From positions 248,001 through 312,000 of the forward strand of contig JAGKQI010000047.1 in NCBI GenBank assembly GCA_018806915.1: 64,000 nt of DNA. Reading direction: 5' to 3'. Origin of the DNA: Phytophthora colocasiae (lineage: Eukaryota; Oomycota; Peronosporomycetes; Peronosporales; Peronosporaceae). Every line of letters begins with the position of its first letter. Positions within the stretch are counted from its first letter, which is position 1. The notes beneath the pieces are model-generated. The model saw only the letters and a program-made list of their open reading frames with translations, made no database searches and was not told the origin of the DNA. Positions 29,901 to 39,810 of this stretch are shown here, one piece after another. Made by a program: the position numbers and the translations under genes.

Positions 29901-32900
29901 ATGGCTGCTGCTCAACCAGTGATTCGAGGTAGCTCCAAGGCCCCAAGGTTTGAGGGGACTTTCGAGCTGTACAAGGTGGAACTCCAGTTGTATCTGGAAG
30001 AACGTGAAGCGTGGGATGTCGTGACCGGAACGGAAACCCGCCACGCCAACGATCAAGACCAACAAGCAATTTTCGACAAAAGAAACCGACTTGCTAAGGC
30101 TGCGATCCTGCGAGGATTACGCGGGTGTCAAGACGACGAAGTAAACAAGATCTGCTCGATGGATACCGCGAAGGCAATGTGGGATACCATCACGGCTGAT
30201 AAGACGCAGAGAGACTATTCGTACGTGGCGATGCTGCGGGCGCAACTCTACAATACCAAGCACGTGAAAGGCCAGCCGCTGACCGAGTACCTGACGGCAA
30301 TGAACAGACTTCGGCAGCAGATTGGCAGCATGGGAGCAACTCACGTAGTGGACGAGGAGGAGATGTTGAGAGTATTGACAATGGGTGTGACGCTGTCGCA
30401 TCCAGAGCTCGTGGAGCAATTCGACTTGCCGGCAAGGCAGGGAACGCCGCTGACGCTGCAGCAGTTTACGAACGCGTTGAGGTCAAAGGATGAGAGGATT
30501 CGAATGGCTGAAGCAATGCGCGGTGAAGTTGGTGAGCCACAAGCAGTGATGTGCGCTACGCCTGCTGCTGGAGAGAAAACGAAAAGGAACAAGCGGAGCG
30601 GGGGAGCGTGGAAGAAACGCAAGTGTTTCCACTGTGGCAAGCCTGGACACTTCAAGAAGCAGTGCTGGCACTATTTGAATCAGTCCAAGAAGGTCGAGAG
30701 CGACGAGAAGAAGTCGGCGACCGACAGGAAGGACAAGAAGAAGAAGAAGTCAAAGAATGAAGACAAACCAGGTGTGAAGAATAATATGCTAATCCTGAAC
30801 GAGAATGCACCAGAAATTATACGACGATATGCAAGCAGCAGCAGCAACGACGATGATGAAGACGACGGAGACTTTCCCATGGTTGGAATGGTGGCGAAGG
30901 TCGACGGCGCAGGCAATCGAAACGCGTGGATGCTGGACTGCGGGAGTTCGACGCATGTATGTGTCGACAAGAACTTGTACTCGAGCGTAAAGAAGTCGAA
31001 GGCAACGTTCAAGGTCTGGACTGGTGAGATCACAAAAGGTGTAATGTGTGGGACGGTGAAGCTGAACCTGCCGGACAAGAACGGCAAGATGGTGGAAGTC
31101 GAGTTACAGGATGTGGAATTCTCGCCTGCGGGGAGCGTCAACTTGATAAGTTTAGGCAAGCTGGAGAGTGAGGGTTGGACGCCTTCGTTCAGTTCGGCTG
31201 AAGTAACGCCTCGCAAGTGTTGGTTGGATTCTGCTATTGGACGACTAGAGTTCGTGAAGCGTGGCTCTCACTACTGGTTGGAAGCTGGATTGCCGGATGA
31301 CATGGTAATGACAACGTTGAACGCCGATGCCAGTCCGCTGATGCGGTGGCACGAGCGCTTGGGACACTTGAATGTGGCCGCGATTAAGGCTATGGTGGAC
31401 CAGAAGTTGGTTGACGGCATGGATATTCCTGAGGAGTTGTTCAAGAAGCCGTTCCAGTGTTTGACTTGTATGTCAGCGAAGCGACGGCGCATGAGCTACA
31501 AGAAGAGCGCAAAGAACAAGAGGACGACGGTCAACTACGAACGTCTGATGTCGGATACATGTGACATGGGCAAGTACATACCTGGGTCTGGAGGCATTCG
31601 CTACTTTCAGTTGATACATGACGAGGGCTCACGGTATAAGTGGTGCTATCCGATTGTGAATAAGAGCGATGCCAACGCGAACACGATGAAGCTGATGAAG
31701 AAGTTGATTGCGCAAGGTCATCGGATAAAGACTTTCTCAAGCGACGGCGGTGGTGAGTTCGTGAACACGGAGCTCAAGAAGTTTCTGGAGGAGCACGGCA
31801 TTGATTTTGTGCCAACTCACGCGTACACACCCGAGGAGAACGCGCTTGTGGAGAAGCTGAACGGTGTACTGGCCAACAAGACTCGGACAGCTATGCAGGC
31901 GGCGAACATGCCGAGCAAGTTGTGGCCTGAGGTGTTACAGTACATTGTGGATATTGACAACATGAGCATGACCAAGGCACTGAACGGACTGACCCCATCG
32001 GAGAAGTTATACGGCAAGAAGCCGGACTTGACCAAGGTTCGTGTCTGTGGTGCTATTGGATTTGTGTATGTGCCGAAGCGCAAGGATAAGCTTAGCTCGA
32101 AGGCTGACCCGGCGTTATTGCTGGGATTCGCACACACCTCACCAGGTTATCGGCTATTGCATTTGAGGACTGGGAGGATTGTGGAGGCGCGAGATGTGAA
32201 ATTTCGTGAGGACGTGACAGTAAGCAGGAAGTACCTGGACGCGCTCCTAGCTGGACAGCACAAGACGTATCAGCACATTCCGTTTGTGCCTCTGCCGGTT
32301 GAATTTGTGGCAGAAGAGCATTTGCATGAAGTGAAAATGCGTGCAGTGAAGGAGAGTTTGCCGGACGACGTGAATGAGAAGCCCATGGCGGATGACGACA
32401 ATTGCAATGTGGAAAGTTCGTCGAGTGAGTCGGACGGAGATGAACTCGTAGAAGAACCTGTACAAGTTAGACCTGGACGAGCTGCAGGACGAAGGGCGAG
32501 ACGGCAGCGTGCTGTGAACCAGCAACAACAACCAATGAGAAGATCCAATCGATTGCGACGACAAAATGTAAGGCTTAGTAACTATCAGTTGCTGATGGGT
32601 GCCGAAGTTGAAGACCCGGCCAACGTCGAAGAGGCAATGGATTCGCCGCAGTGGAAGGACTGGGAAGATGCGATCAAGAAGGAGTACGCGTCTTTGATCA
32701 AGAACGGAACCTGGAAGCTGGTGAATCGCCCTAAGGACGACGATGGACGCTGGACCAAGGTCATGACTACCAAGTGGGTCCTGAAGGTGAAACGTGATGA
32801 GCAAGGCAGAGTGCAGCGCTACAAGGCGAGACTGGTCGTACATGGATATGAACAACGATTTGGACATGAATACTGGAAGACATACTCACCTGTAGTACGC

Positions 32901-34448
32901 TGGATGACAATGTTGATTGTGCTTTTGCTGGCTCTGTTGCTTGGACTGGAGGTCGATCAAGGTGACTTTGAGACGGCATTCCTGAACAGCAACATGGATG
33001 GTGCAAAGATTTACGTGGAGCAGCCTACGGAGTTCGACGACGGAACTGGCAGGGTGTGTTTCCTGCTTAAGGGTCTGTACGGATTGAAACAAGCTGCTAG
33101 ACTATGGTATCTGACTCTGCACAAGCGCCTAGAGAAGCTTGGCATGAAGCGAAGTGTGTTCGACGTGGGCCTGTACTACAAGTGGATTGACGGACGGCTC
33201 TTGATGGTGACCGTGTATGTGGACGACATGTTAATTATTGGAACTCGCTGCGACGTCGACAAGATGAAGAAGGACTTGGCCGACGAGTTTGCGTTGAAGG
33301 ACATGGGACGAGTGCACTACTTACTGGGTATGGAGGTGGATTACGTGCCTGGGAAGAAGCTGTGCATTTCGCAGACGGCGTACATTGATAAGATCCTGCA
33401 CAAGTTCCAGATGAAGGATGTGAAGACGGTGAGGTCGCCGCAGCAGCACAACGAGAAAGTCCTGCCAATTGAGCGGGATGAGAGCAAGATCAATGATAAG
33501 AACTTGGAGTACCAGGAGTTGGTTGGTGCGCTGCAGTACCTTGTGACGTGTACCCGCCCGGACATTTCTAATGCGGTGCGGAACCTAAGTCGACATACAG
33601 GAAGCTACACAAAGGAGAACTTTGCGGCTGCCAAAAGGGTGCTGAGGTACCTGAAGGGTACAAGGACGTATGGGCTGGTTTACGTGGTGAATGACTCGGA
33701 CTTGAACGAGGATTTACAAGTGAGAGCATATTGCGATGCGGACCATGCGAACTGCCCAGATACGTCACGATCGGTTACTGGCTACGTGCTTCAGCTGAAT
33801 GGCCACAGCTTTGGATTCAAAAGCAAGATGCAAGCGTCCGTGACGGATGATACCTGCAAGTCAGAGTTGGTGGCTGCAAGTACATGTGTGGAGGACTTAC
33901 TTTGGGCGAGGAAGCTGCTCAAGGAGCTGAAGTTCAAGCCAGAGGTTGCGAAGCTGCTGATGGACAATCAAGCGGCTATTAAAGTTTGTTCCGACGCCGG
34001 CAATTTCGACGGCGTGAAGCGCTACGCTAAGAAGAGTCGGAAAATTGCGGAGCTGGTGATGAAGAACAAGGTGGACATCGAATACGTCTCGACGGAGGAT
34101 AACGTCGCTGACATGTTCACCAAGGCACTGGGCCCGCAGCGATTCGAAAAGTTGCGAGCGGGACTCGGGGTGAAGGATGTTGATGGCGCCAAGGAGCGTC
34201 AGAACACAGAGGAAGGCGTGGTTGAGCGCCTGCACGATGGTCAAGGCGTGGTAAAGCGTCGAAGCGTGCGTCTGGCCAAGAGTCAGGAGAATAAAGCTGC
34301 GGTCAAGCAGTACATGGCTAAGAGCCAGGATGTTGACACTGTGGTCAAGCAGTGCATGGCCAAGAGCCAGGATAATAAAACTGCGGTCAAGCAGTACATG
34401 GCCAAGGGCCAGGATGTTGACACTGTGGTTAAGCAGTGCGTGGCCTAG
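29901..34448 (+). CDS. Copia gag-pol polyprotein, intact
   Basis: 1515 residues. Gag with a CX2CX4HX4C zinc knuckle (CFHCGKPGHFKKQC, ~242-255); aspartic protease LDCGSSTH (~345-352); integrase HHCC finger (HERLGHLN ~482 to CLTC ~519) and DDE core (Asp near 573, SSDGGGEF ~613, Glu near 650 in YTPEENALVEKLNG). Reverse transcriptase with YVDDMLIIG (~1107); RNase H with YCDADHA (~1277) and SELVAAS. The order PR-IN-RT-RH is the copia order. No frameshift separates gag and pol. The last ~60 residues are a tandem repeat (14-residue units) reaching the stop. Cytoplasmic virus-like-particle assembly and integration are the family function. Confidence 0.96.
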   Translation: MAAAQPVIRGSSKAPRFEGTFELYKVELQLYLEEREAWDVVTGTETRHANDQDQQAIFDKRNRLAKAAILRGLRGCQDDEVNKICSMDTAKAMWDTITADKTQRDYSYVAMLRAQLYNTKHVKGQPLTEYLTAMNRLRQQIGSMGATHVVDEEEMLRVLTMGVTLSHPELVEQFDLPARQGTPLTLQQFTNALRSKDERIRMAEAMRGEVGEPQAVMCATPAAGEKTKRNKRSGGAWKKRKCFHCGKPGHFKKQCWHYLNQSKKVESDEKKSATDRKDKKKKKSKNEDKPGVKNNMLILNENAPEIIRRYASSSSNDDDEDDGDFPMVGMVAKVDGAGNRNAWMLDCGSSTHVCVDKNLYSSVKKSKATFKVWTGEITKGVMCGTVKLNLPDKNGKMVEVELQDVEFSPAGSVNLISLGKLESEGWTPSFSSAEVTPRKCWLDSAIGRLEFVKRGSHYWLEAGLPDDMVMTTLNADASPLMRWHERLGHLNVAAIKAMVDQKLVDGMDIPEELFKKPFQCLTCMSAKRRRMSYKKSAKNKRTTVNYERLMSDTCDMGKYIPGSGGIRYFQLIHDEGSRYKWCYPIVNKSDANANTMKLMKKLIAQGHRIKTFSSDGGGEFVNTELKKFLEEHGIDFVPTHAYTPEENALVEKLNGVLANKTRTAMQAANMPSKLWPEVLQYIVDIDNMSMTKALNGLTPSEKLYGKKPDLTKVRVCGAIGFVYVPKRKDKLSSKADPALLLGFAHTSPGYRLLHLRTGRIVEARDVKFREDVTVSRKYLDALLAGQHKTYQHIPFVPLPVEFVAEEHLHEVKMRAVKESLPDDVNEKPMADDDNCNVESSSSESDGDELVEEPVQVRPGRAAGRRARRQRAVNQQQQPMRRSNRLRRQNVRLSNYQLLMGAEVEDPANVEEAMDSPQWKDWEDAIKKEYASLIKNGTWKLVNRPKDDDGRWTKVMTTKWVLKVKRDEQGRVQRYKARLVVHGYEQRFGHEYWKTYSPVVRWMTMLIVLLLALLLGLEVDQGDFETAFLNSNMDGAKIYVEQPTEFDDGTGRVCFLLKGLYGLKQAARLWYLTLHKRLEKLGMKRSVFDVGLYYKWIDGRLLMVTVYVDDMLIIGTRCDVDKMKKDLADEFALKDMGRVHYLLGMEVDYVPGKKLCISQTAYIDKILHKFQMKDVKTVRSPQQHNEKVLPIERDESKINDKNLEYQELVGALQYLVTCTRPDISNAVRNLSRHTGSYTKENFAAAKRVLRYLKGTRTYGLVYVVNDSDLNEDLQVRAYCDADHANCPDTSRSVTGYVLQLNGHSFGFKSKMQASVTDDTCKSELVAASTCVEDLLWARKLLKELKFKPEVAKLLMDNQAAIKVCSDAGNFDGVKRYAKKSRKIAELVMKNKVDIEYVSTEDNVADMFTKALGPQRFEKLRAGLGVKDVDGAKERQNTEEGVVERLHDGQGVVKRRSVRLAKSQENKAAVKQYMAKSQDVDTVVKQCMAKSQDNKTAVKQYMAKGQDVDTVVKQCVA

Positions 34449-34570
34449 AGCCAGGAAGATTGACACTGTGGTTAAGCAGTGCGTGGCCTAGAGCCAGGAA
34501 GATTGACACTGTGGTAAAGCAGTGCGTGGCCATGAGCCAGGGTAATGAAGCTGTGGTTGAGCAGCGCAAA
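34275..34570 (+). repeat. Tandem 42/43-bp repeats at the end of copia gag-pol
   Basis: About seven units resembling ATGGCCAAGAGCCAGGAT...AAGCAGTGC. The first four are 42 bp and code MAKSQDVDTVVKQC-like repeats. Later units gain one base (43 bp) and a TAG, so the frame stops at 34448 inside the array. Confidence 0.88.
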
Positions 34571-34665
34571 ACGTTGGCAGAAGATCGGACGAAAGCCGAA
34601 GCCAGCGGAAGTACTGTCTAATGTGATTCGGCCAACGGCTGATGTTGGCAGTGACACGGAGGCTT

Positions 34666-34678
34666 AGTTCCGGGGGAG
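34666..34678 (+). other. Copia polypurine tract
   Basis: GTTCCGGGGGAG directly before LTR2. Confidence 0.7.
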
Positions 34679-34996
34679 TTTGAGCCGACGGGTTCTGGAG
34701 ACTTCCCGGAGAAGAACTTTCGCCTGTGTCAGGTTCCGTCACGGTTGAGTGACAGGAAGGCCAGTGACCATCTTGATCGATGGGTCCAGCCTAAAGGAGG
34801 TTTTGTGCCCGAGGCTTTCCTCCTAATAACAATCAATATTACTTTGGAATTTACCTTCTACACAACAAGTCTATTTACCTTCTTACCTCTTGCTGGAGAA
34901 CAAGAACACTCGACGCACCAAGAAGACGCTGGAGTACCTGCACAACAACAAGGAGCAGGAAGACAAGACAAAGGACAAGTGTGCTAAAAGCTGCTA
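34679..34996 (+). repeat. Copia 3' LTR (318 bp)
   Basis: Identical by eye to 29512-29829; followed by GACGC (34997-35001). Confidence 0.93.
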
Positions 34997-35001
34997 GACG
35001 C

Positions 35002-35656
35002 CAGACCCACCGTGAAGAACTCCGCAAACTTGTCGAAAGGAATCAAGTCCACACGGTCGTAGAGGTCAACATGACCTGCACCAGGAAACCCAGTAGAGCT
35101 CCTTCGGCTCGGCAGCTCCAGCGTAGGCATCTTCACTGAACTCACGAGAGTGCGCCTGATCGCCAGAAACAAACAACATCGGGCGTGGAGAGATCGTATC
35201 GATGTCGTTGAATGGATAGAAGTTATAAAACTTCCCGATACTCGAGAGAGTTGGATGCGTCGTCAGGTTCAGTGACGATCCTGGTGGTGTGTATTCGCCA
35301 CGTGAGGTGCGGTAGAAATCGTAAAACTCACGTTGGATGGGGTTTGTGTCAGCCGTCAGCTCGTGAGTGGTGCCGCCGATGTACTGTACCTCGCCACCAG
35401 CAGCCTCGATCGATCGCTGTCGAGATATCTCGACGATCGAAGCCTTGCGTTGCTCGACAGTCACCGCATGGTTCAAGCCGTTGCGAGCGGCGGCACCCAT
35501 GTCATACATCGAAGACGTGGCGACAGCCTTGATACGGGAGTCGATTTTGGCAGCGCTGATCACAAAGGAGCCACTGCCACAGATACCGAGACCACCGATA
35601 CGTTCAGGGTCGACAACATCCTGCTGACCGAGGTAATCCACGGCAGCGCTGAATGA
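35002..35656 (-). pseudogene. Hydrolase piece 3: catalytic C-terminal half
   Basis: Starts within the target site of the 1.3-kb element and carries AVDYLGQQ, DPERIG, the GICGSG nucleophile elbow and the FVSGDQ acid strand. After the frameshift near 35087 it carries GAGHVDLYD. Ends at the copia duplication. Confidence 0.85.
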
Positions 35657-36214
35657 AGGACTTCCAAAAATCGCCTATGCACACGGACCAAACCTCTCCC
35701 ATATGGAGGACTATCGACGTACCATATCGGTACCAAGCGATGGTCAGACACCGAAGACGTCTGACCAAGTGAGGTGACTTGGTACACGTTTAGTTCTTAG
35801 GTCAACGGTGTTCTTCATGTTCTGGGCGAGAACAACGAAAATGCAGAGAATCACCATGAGAAGCTCAGTCCATGATGGCCATGTTGTTGGCAATGGAGGA
35901 GCGTCATGCAGCCCGAGAAGCAGAGTACCGACGTGAGCGGGAGCGGTGCGAGCGGCAGCGCGAAGCCCGCTAATCGGTGAATCAGCAAATGCTAACAATG
36001 TTTGTCGCTCAACTTGTGGGCGGAAAAATCGTGTCCAAAAGACACGACCAACCAAGATCGCACGGAAGATGACGCGGTAGGTGCCAACAACGACAAGAGC
36101 AAGCACGAGGAGAGCAAGCGCGAGGAGTAAGTGGGGTCAAGCTCACGATTGTTAGAAGTAAATGGACGAGCTCTACAAACAATCAGAAAAATACATTTAC
36201 TTGTTTGGCGTGAA

Positions 36215-36412
36215 TACCGTGCGAATTTGGCTAATCCCTGTTGTGCGTACGCGTAAGTTGTACAAATGATAGATATTCCACAAAAGCAAAGCACGCTAGT
36301 TTGGATCAAACGGTACCGTGCGAATTTGGCTAATCCCTGTTGTGCGTACGCGTAAGTTGTACAAATGATAGATATTCCACAAAAGCAAAGCACGCTAGTT
36401 TGGATCAAACGG
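36215..36412. repeat. 99-bp tandem duplication (two units)
   Basis: Units 36215-36313 and 36314-36412 begin TACCGTGCGAATTTGG and appear identical. Located inside the 1.3-kb element. Confidence 0.92.
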
Positions 36413-36868
36413 CAAGGGTAGCTGTAAACGTCGAAAGCATTTAGAAGCACAGCCCATACCCCATTCAGCAGCCTGCCGGACGGAGGTAATAGCTGCACTC
36501 ATTGCCAACAAGCCGACTCGGCATTCCGGACTTGCTCGTTCAAGATCTCCGTCTTTAAGTGGAGTTATGATTCTCATCCGACAGGAAGCGCTGACGGGAA
36601 TACACATCAAATAGTTACCCGTACAATATGAGTTCGACAGCAAGGACGCAGCCGTCACGTAGTTTCGCTCACGAACGAGCATCCGTAGCCGCAGTAACAT
36701 TGCCAGACGCTTGACTTGTGCACGGTACCGCAGTCTTCGTTCCCGGTCTTGGACGAAGAGCATCATCGCAACGCGAGCAACAGCACCTTGACGACGCATG
36801 AGCATCGACAGAAATTCCGAACTAAGCACTGCCCTTTGGGATGTTTTTGGTGGGCTCGAGTGGACCAA
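36395..36868 (-). pseudogene. Possible transposase relic in the 1.3-kb element
   Basis: A 157-codon frame with an Arg/Leu-rich helix (RLRYRAQVKRLAMLLRLRML) followed by VRERNYVT, resembling the N-terminal region of Harbinger/ISL2EU-type DDE proteins repeated in Phytophthora. No catalytic residues seen. The second half may be noise. Confidence 0.3.
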
Positions 36869-36962
36869 AGGAGGACTATACCACCACCAAGTGGTGTACT
36901 ATATCGCACCCACATATGGGTTTGGTACGGCATGTGGGAGATTTTTGGAAGTCCTTCAATGA

Positions 36963-37121
36963 CTCTGCATACAGATCTGCCGATACCGCGTTACGGGGTT
37001 CACCTTCACTCCCTCCCCAGAACGTCAGGTCGATTGAAAGGGTGACGAACCCCTGTTCGGCCAACTTAGTAGCGTACAGATTGGCGCTCTGCTCCTTGAC
37101 AGCCCCCATGGGGTGGCCGAC
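36963..37121 (-). pseudogene. Hydrolase piece 2
   Basis: Contains HPMGAVKEQSANLYA and the LTFWGGSEGEPRN segment of the hydrolase core. Bounded by the gypsy target duplicate (37117-37121, GTCGG on the gene strand) and the 1.3-kb element. Confidence 0.85.
37117..37121. repeat. Gypsy copy 2 target-site duplication (CCGAC)
   Basis: CCGAC immediately left of the LTR; repeated at 45419-45423 immediately right of the other LTR. Confidence 0.93.
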
Positions 37122-37437
37122 TGTGACGGGGGTCACACAGCACTTCACACAGAGGAAGGCTTGGAGTATACAAACTCCTAGTGAACGGCAGTTCACTCGG
37201 TCCCCAAAGACTTGGGGAGACTAACTAAAGATTAGGTAGATTTAAGACTGAATATATTATAGATACTTGTTAGCTTGGCCTGCAATACAAACTCAAAGAT
37301 ATCTATAGTGTAACCTATATAGAAGGTGATAGGTGGCTGCGGAGCCACCTGCCACGTGTCACCATGATGTGTGACACACCAAATGTATCCACTTCGGAAG
37401 AGTGACTAAAGTCACTCTTCAATGTAACCCCGTTACA
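37122..37437 (-). repeat. Gypsy copy 2, 3' LTR
   Basis: 316 bp, TGTGACGGGG...CCCCGTTACA on the plus strand; preceded in element orientation by the polypurine tract at 37438-37450. Confidence 0.95.
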
Positions 37438-37619
37438 TCCTCCCCCACTTAGATTCGACTCTCGTCCAATCAGAGAAGAGAGAAAATCCCTTTCACATTT
37501 CTCTCTTCAATGTCGAAATCGATCGACCTGCCGCCAGCTCTTATCGCTGCGGCTTCTGCTCTCACAGAGCACAGGGCGCACTGCCAACGCGTACCAGGCT
37601 TCCTTGGAAGCCCAGCAAC

Positions 37620-39810
37620 ATGTCTGCAAAGGGTGCAAACCCAGACGCGCAAGCGTCTTCACGGAAGAAGGCTGCAAAGCCAACTTCCAAGCCAGCCAAG
37701 CCTCGCGGCAAGGCTTCGGCACTTCATGAGGCCACCGATGTGGCCTCCAGGGCTCTTAGCTCGCCCAGCAGCACTGCTGCGACGGCTAGCCCTAGCCAAA
37801 GGCGCAGTAGGTCTCCGTCCCTACCGCCTGATACTCGACCGAATCCTCGGTTCGAGTATAGGACCATAGTCCCGGTTCCTGGAGTCCTTCCGAACAGGAA
37901 GCGACTCTTGTCATCTACTCGGGCGACGAGAGCGACAACGGCGACGCCGAGGGCAAGCCTGCGGCGGGTGCTCCGACCACGGAGGAGCACCATGGAGACA
38001 AGGACACCGCGTCCAAGTCTCCCGACAACACCAGCGGCCGTGGTGGCGACACTACGCCACCACCCTGTCAGACATCTGACACTTGCTGAAGGGCGCGAAC
38101 GCGCCCGGGCCATTCTGGCAGAGGAGAAGGTGCCCAGCACCAACTCCAAGAAGCGTCATGCTTCACAGTCTCCTCGTCAAGACATGACAAGGAGAAGGGA
38201 GCTCGAAGAGATCTTCAGCCCCGACGACGTCGACGATGACGACGCCGATGAGGAGGAGGGGCTCATCCGCGAGCCCCAAGAGATCACTAACGATCTCGAT
38301 GAGCAGCAAGAGCTCTTTCAGGCTGCTCAACAGCCAATGCGCACCGCACCAACGGTCGCACGTGAGTCTCATCAACACGATGAGGACTCTGCCCACCAGC
38401 GGGGATACTACCCGCCCGATCAAGGCTCGGGAGCTGCTGCGTATCTCGAGCAGCTCCAGGACCCACGTCCTCTCATAGGGGGCCATACCTCCAAAGGCGC
38501 CTATGAGCGGGCCTTGGTTCAGAAAGAACCTCTCTTTCAAGGCAACCTCTCTGTTGCCAGGTGCGTGCTTCTAGCACAGCACCGAATTCCTCTCAAGGAA
38601 TTCACCTCGCTTCGCAAGAAGCCTGAGACTAAGGGTGGTCTCAAGCCCACATGGGGTTACCCATGGGTTCTCCCAGAGAACACTGCGTCGTGGGTCGACG
38701 CTGAGGACCTCTTTTGGCAATGGGTCCGGTTGACAGTCAAGTCAACCCAGGAGTACCACAAACTCCGTGACGAAGATCACCTGGAGGACATCCTCCGCCT
38801 CCGGGACCTTCGTGTCCAGTTTGCCCACCTCGTAGGCAAACGGCAGCTCCATCATAAGATGGAGCGACTGAGAACTGAGTCTCAGTCCAGCGCTCACAAT
38901 GAGCGCGGGTATGGAACACATACATCTGTGTTCCAACCCCGTTCAGCGGCTAAGAAGCCGCGGACTACTTACGAGGCTGCCGCCGTGCCTCTTCCCAGCA
39001 CGCGACAGCCTTCGGGCAGTCAACCTGGAGCCGCTCAATCGGCTCCCAGGTACTCTGCGACGCAGGGTACCCGCGCCACTTCACTCGGAGCTGGCGCTTC
39101 CCACCGCGACGCCGCTCCTGGAGAACCCGCTCCACATGGTAGTGGCGTTCTCCGTTCCGGTCAAGCAAAGCCGGAGGAGGCCTCGCTCGACTGCTCTTTC
39201 GAGCCGTCCCCGACGTTGGGGACTCAGAGGCCTTCGACTGGGCCTCTTGACCAACTTGTTGCTGGAGCAACAGGAGGAGATCCGTCTCCTCCGAGCGCGT
39301 GTCCTTGCGCTTGAGGGTGCTCTTGGTCTTGAGCATGGCGGCCAAGCTGCCCCTGCAGCCGACCTGCCTGGTGTCTTGCGCCAGTTGGAAGACCTGCGTC
39401 TCGCGATGCAGGATCTTCATGGTCGTGTAGACCGTAGTGCCCCTTCGCGGGCACTTGACTCTCTTCGTCAAGAGGTCTACGACCTTCAGGCGACGATGTC
39501 TCGCCGGGAGTCGCAACCGTACGCGTACTCCCAGTCGTCGTTCGACTCTCGCCTAGGGGCCTACTCCTTTGGCCCCTCGGTGTATCCACACCGCTCGTAC
39601 CTTCCGCCGGGGTACGGCTTCGCCCCTGGGAGTCACCAAACTCCCTATTACCTGGGGCGCTCGGCGCCTGACGCTCAACCTCGCGTCGAGGAGGTTCACT
39701 CTCCTACTCGCGGCCGCCTTCAACCTCTTGAGGGGCCGCATGACCCTGAGGGTCATGGTACCGCTTCAGACGACCCACATAAAACGTCGGGTGGGTCGTC
39801 ATCGACTTAG
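37620..39810 (+). pseudogene. Antisense ORF of the gypsy element, copy 2 (nearly intact)
   Basis: Opposite to pol, starting at ATG 37620, 183 bp inside the 3' LTR. Open to 39314, then a one-base shift near 39265 into the frame 38899-39810. Two compensating shifts relative to copy 1 lie in the N-terminal third (about 37860-38070), where copy 1 gives the more plausible Ser/Asp/Glu-rich reading. The predicted ~730-residue product has a Lys/Pro/Ser-rich basic start, an acidic patch (~38205-38290), a central block with FWQWVRLTVKST, a heptad coiled coil (~39270-39510: LLRARVLALE and LRQEVYDLQATM) and a Tyr/Pro/Gly-rich tail. No signal peptide or known domain. Overlaps the sense chromodomain region. 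Antisense accessory ORFs are known in some plant gypsy elements; the role here is unknown. Confidence 0.62.

Larger units (their letters stand above)
29512..34996 (+). mobile_element. Intact Ty1/copia retrotransposon (5485 bp)
   Basis: Two 318-bp LTRs (29512-29829, 34679-34996) look identical throughout. They are flanked by the 5-bp duplication GACGC and enclose one uninterrupted gag-pol frame of 1515 codons. The primer-binding site starts directly after LTR1 and a G-rich purine tract directly precedes LTR2. All parts needed for transposition are present. Identical LTRs indicate a very recent insertion. It lies in the last exon sequence of the hydrolase, in the opposite orientation. Confidence 0.96.
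35657..36955. mobile_element. 1.3-kb TIR DNA element inside the hydrolase gene
   Basis: AGGACTTCCAAAAATCGCC at 35657 is inverted at the right end (GGAGATTTTTGGAAGTCCT to 36955). Looser similarity continues inwards for ~45 bp, including ACCAAACC and CATATGG blocks. The flanks TGAATGA and TCAATGA differ by one base, suggesting a 5-7-bp target duplication. Using one copy restores the hydrolase frame. The interior has a 99-bp tandem duplication and a transposase-like relic frame. Superfamily uncertain. Confidence 0.7.

Noticed and set aside
30680..31216. Minus-strand ORFs within copia gag-pol
   Set aside because: Shadows of the intact plus-strand polyprotein; poly-Phe/Ser composition reflects antisense of Lys/Glu codons.
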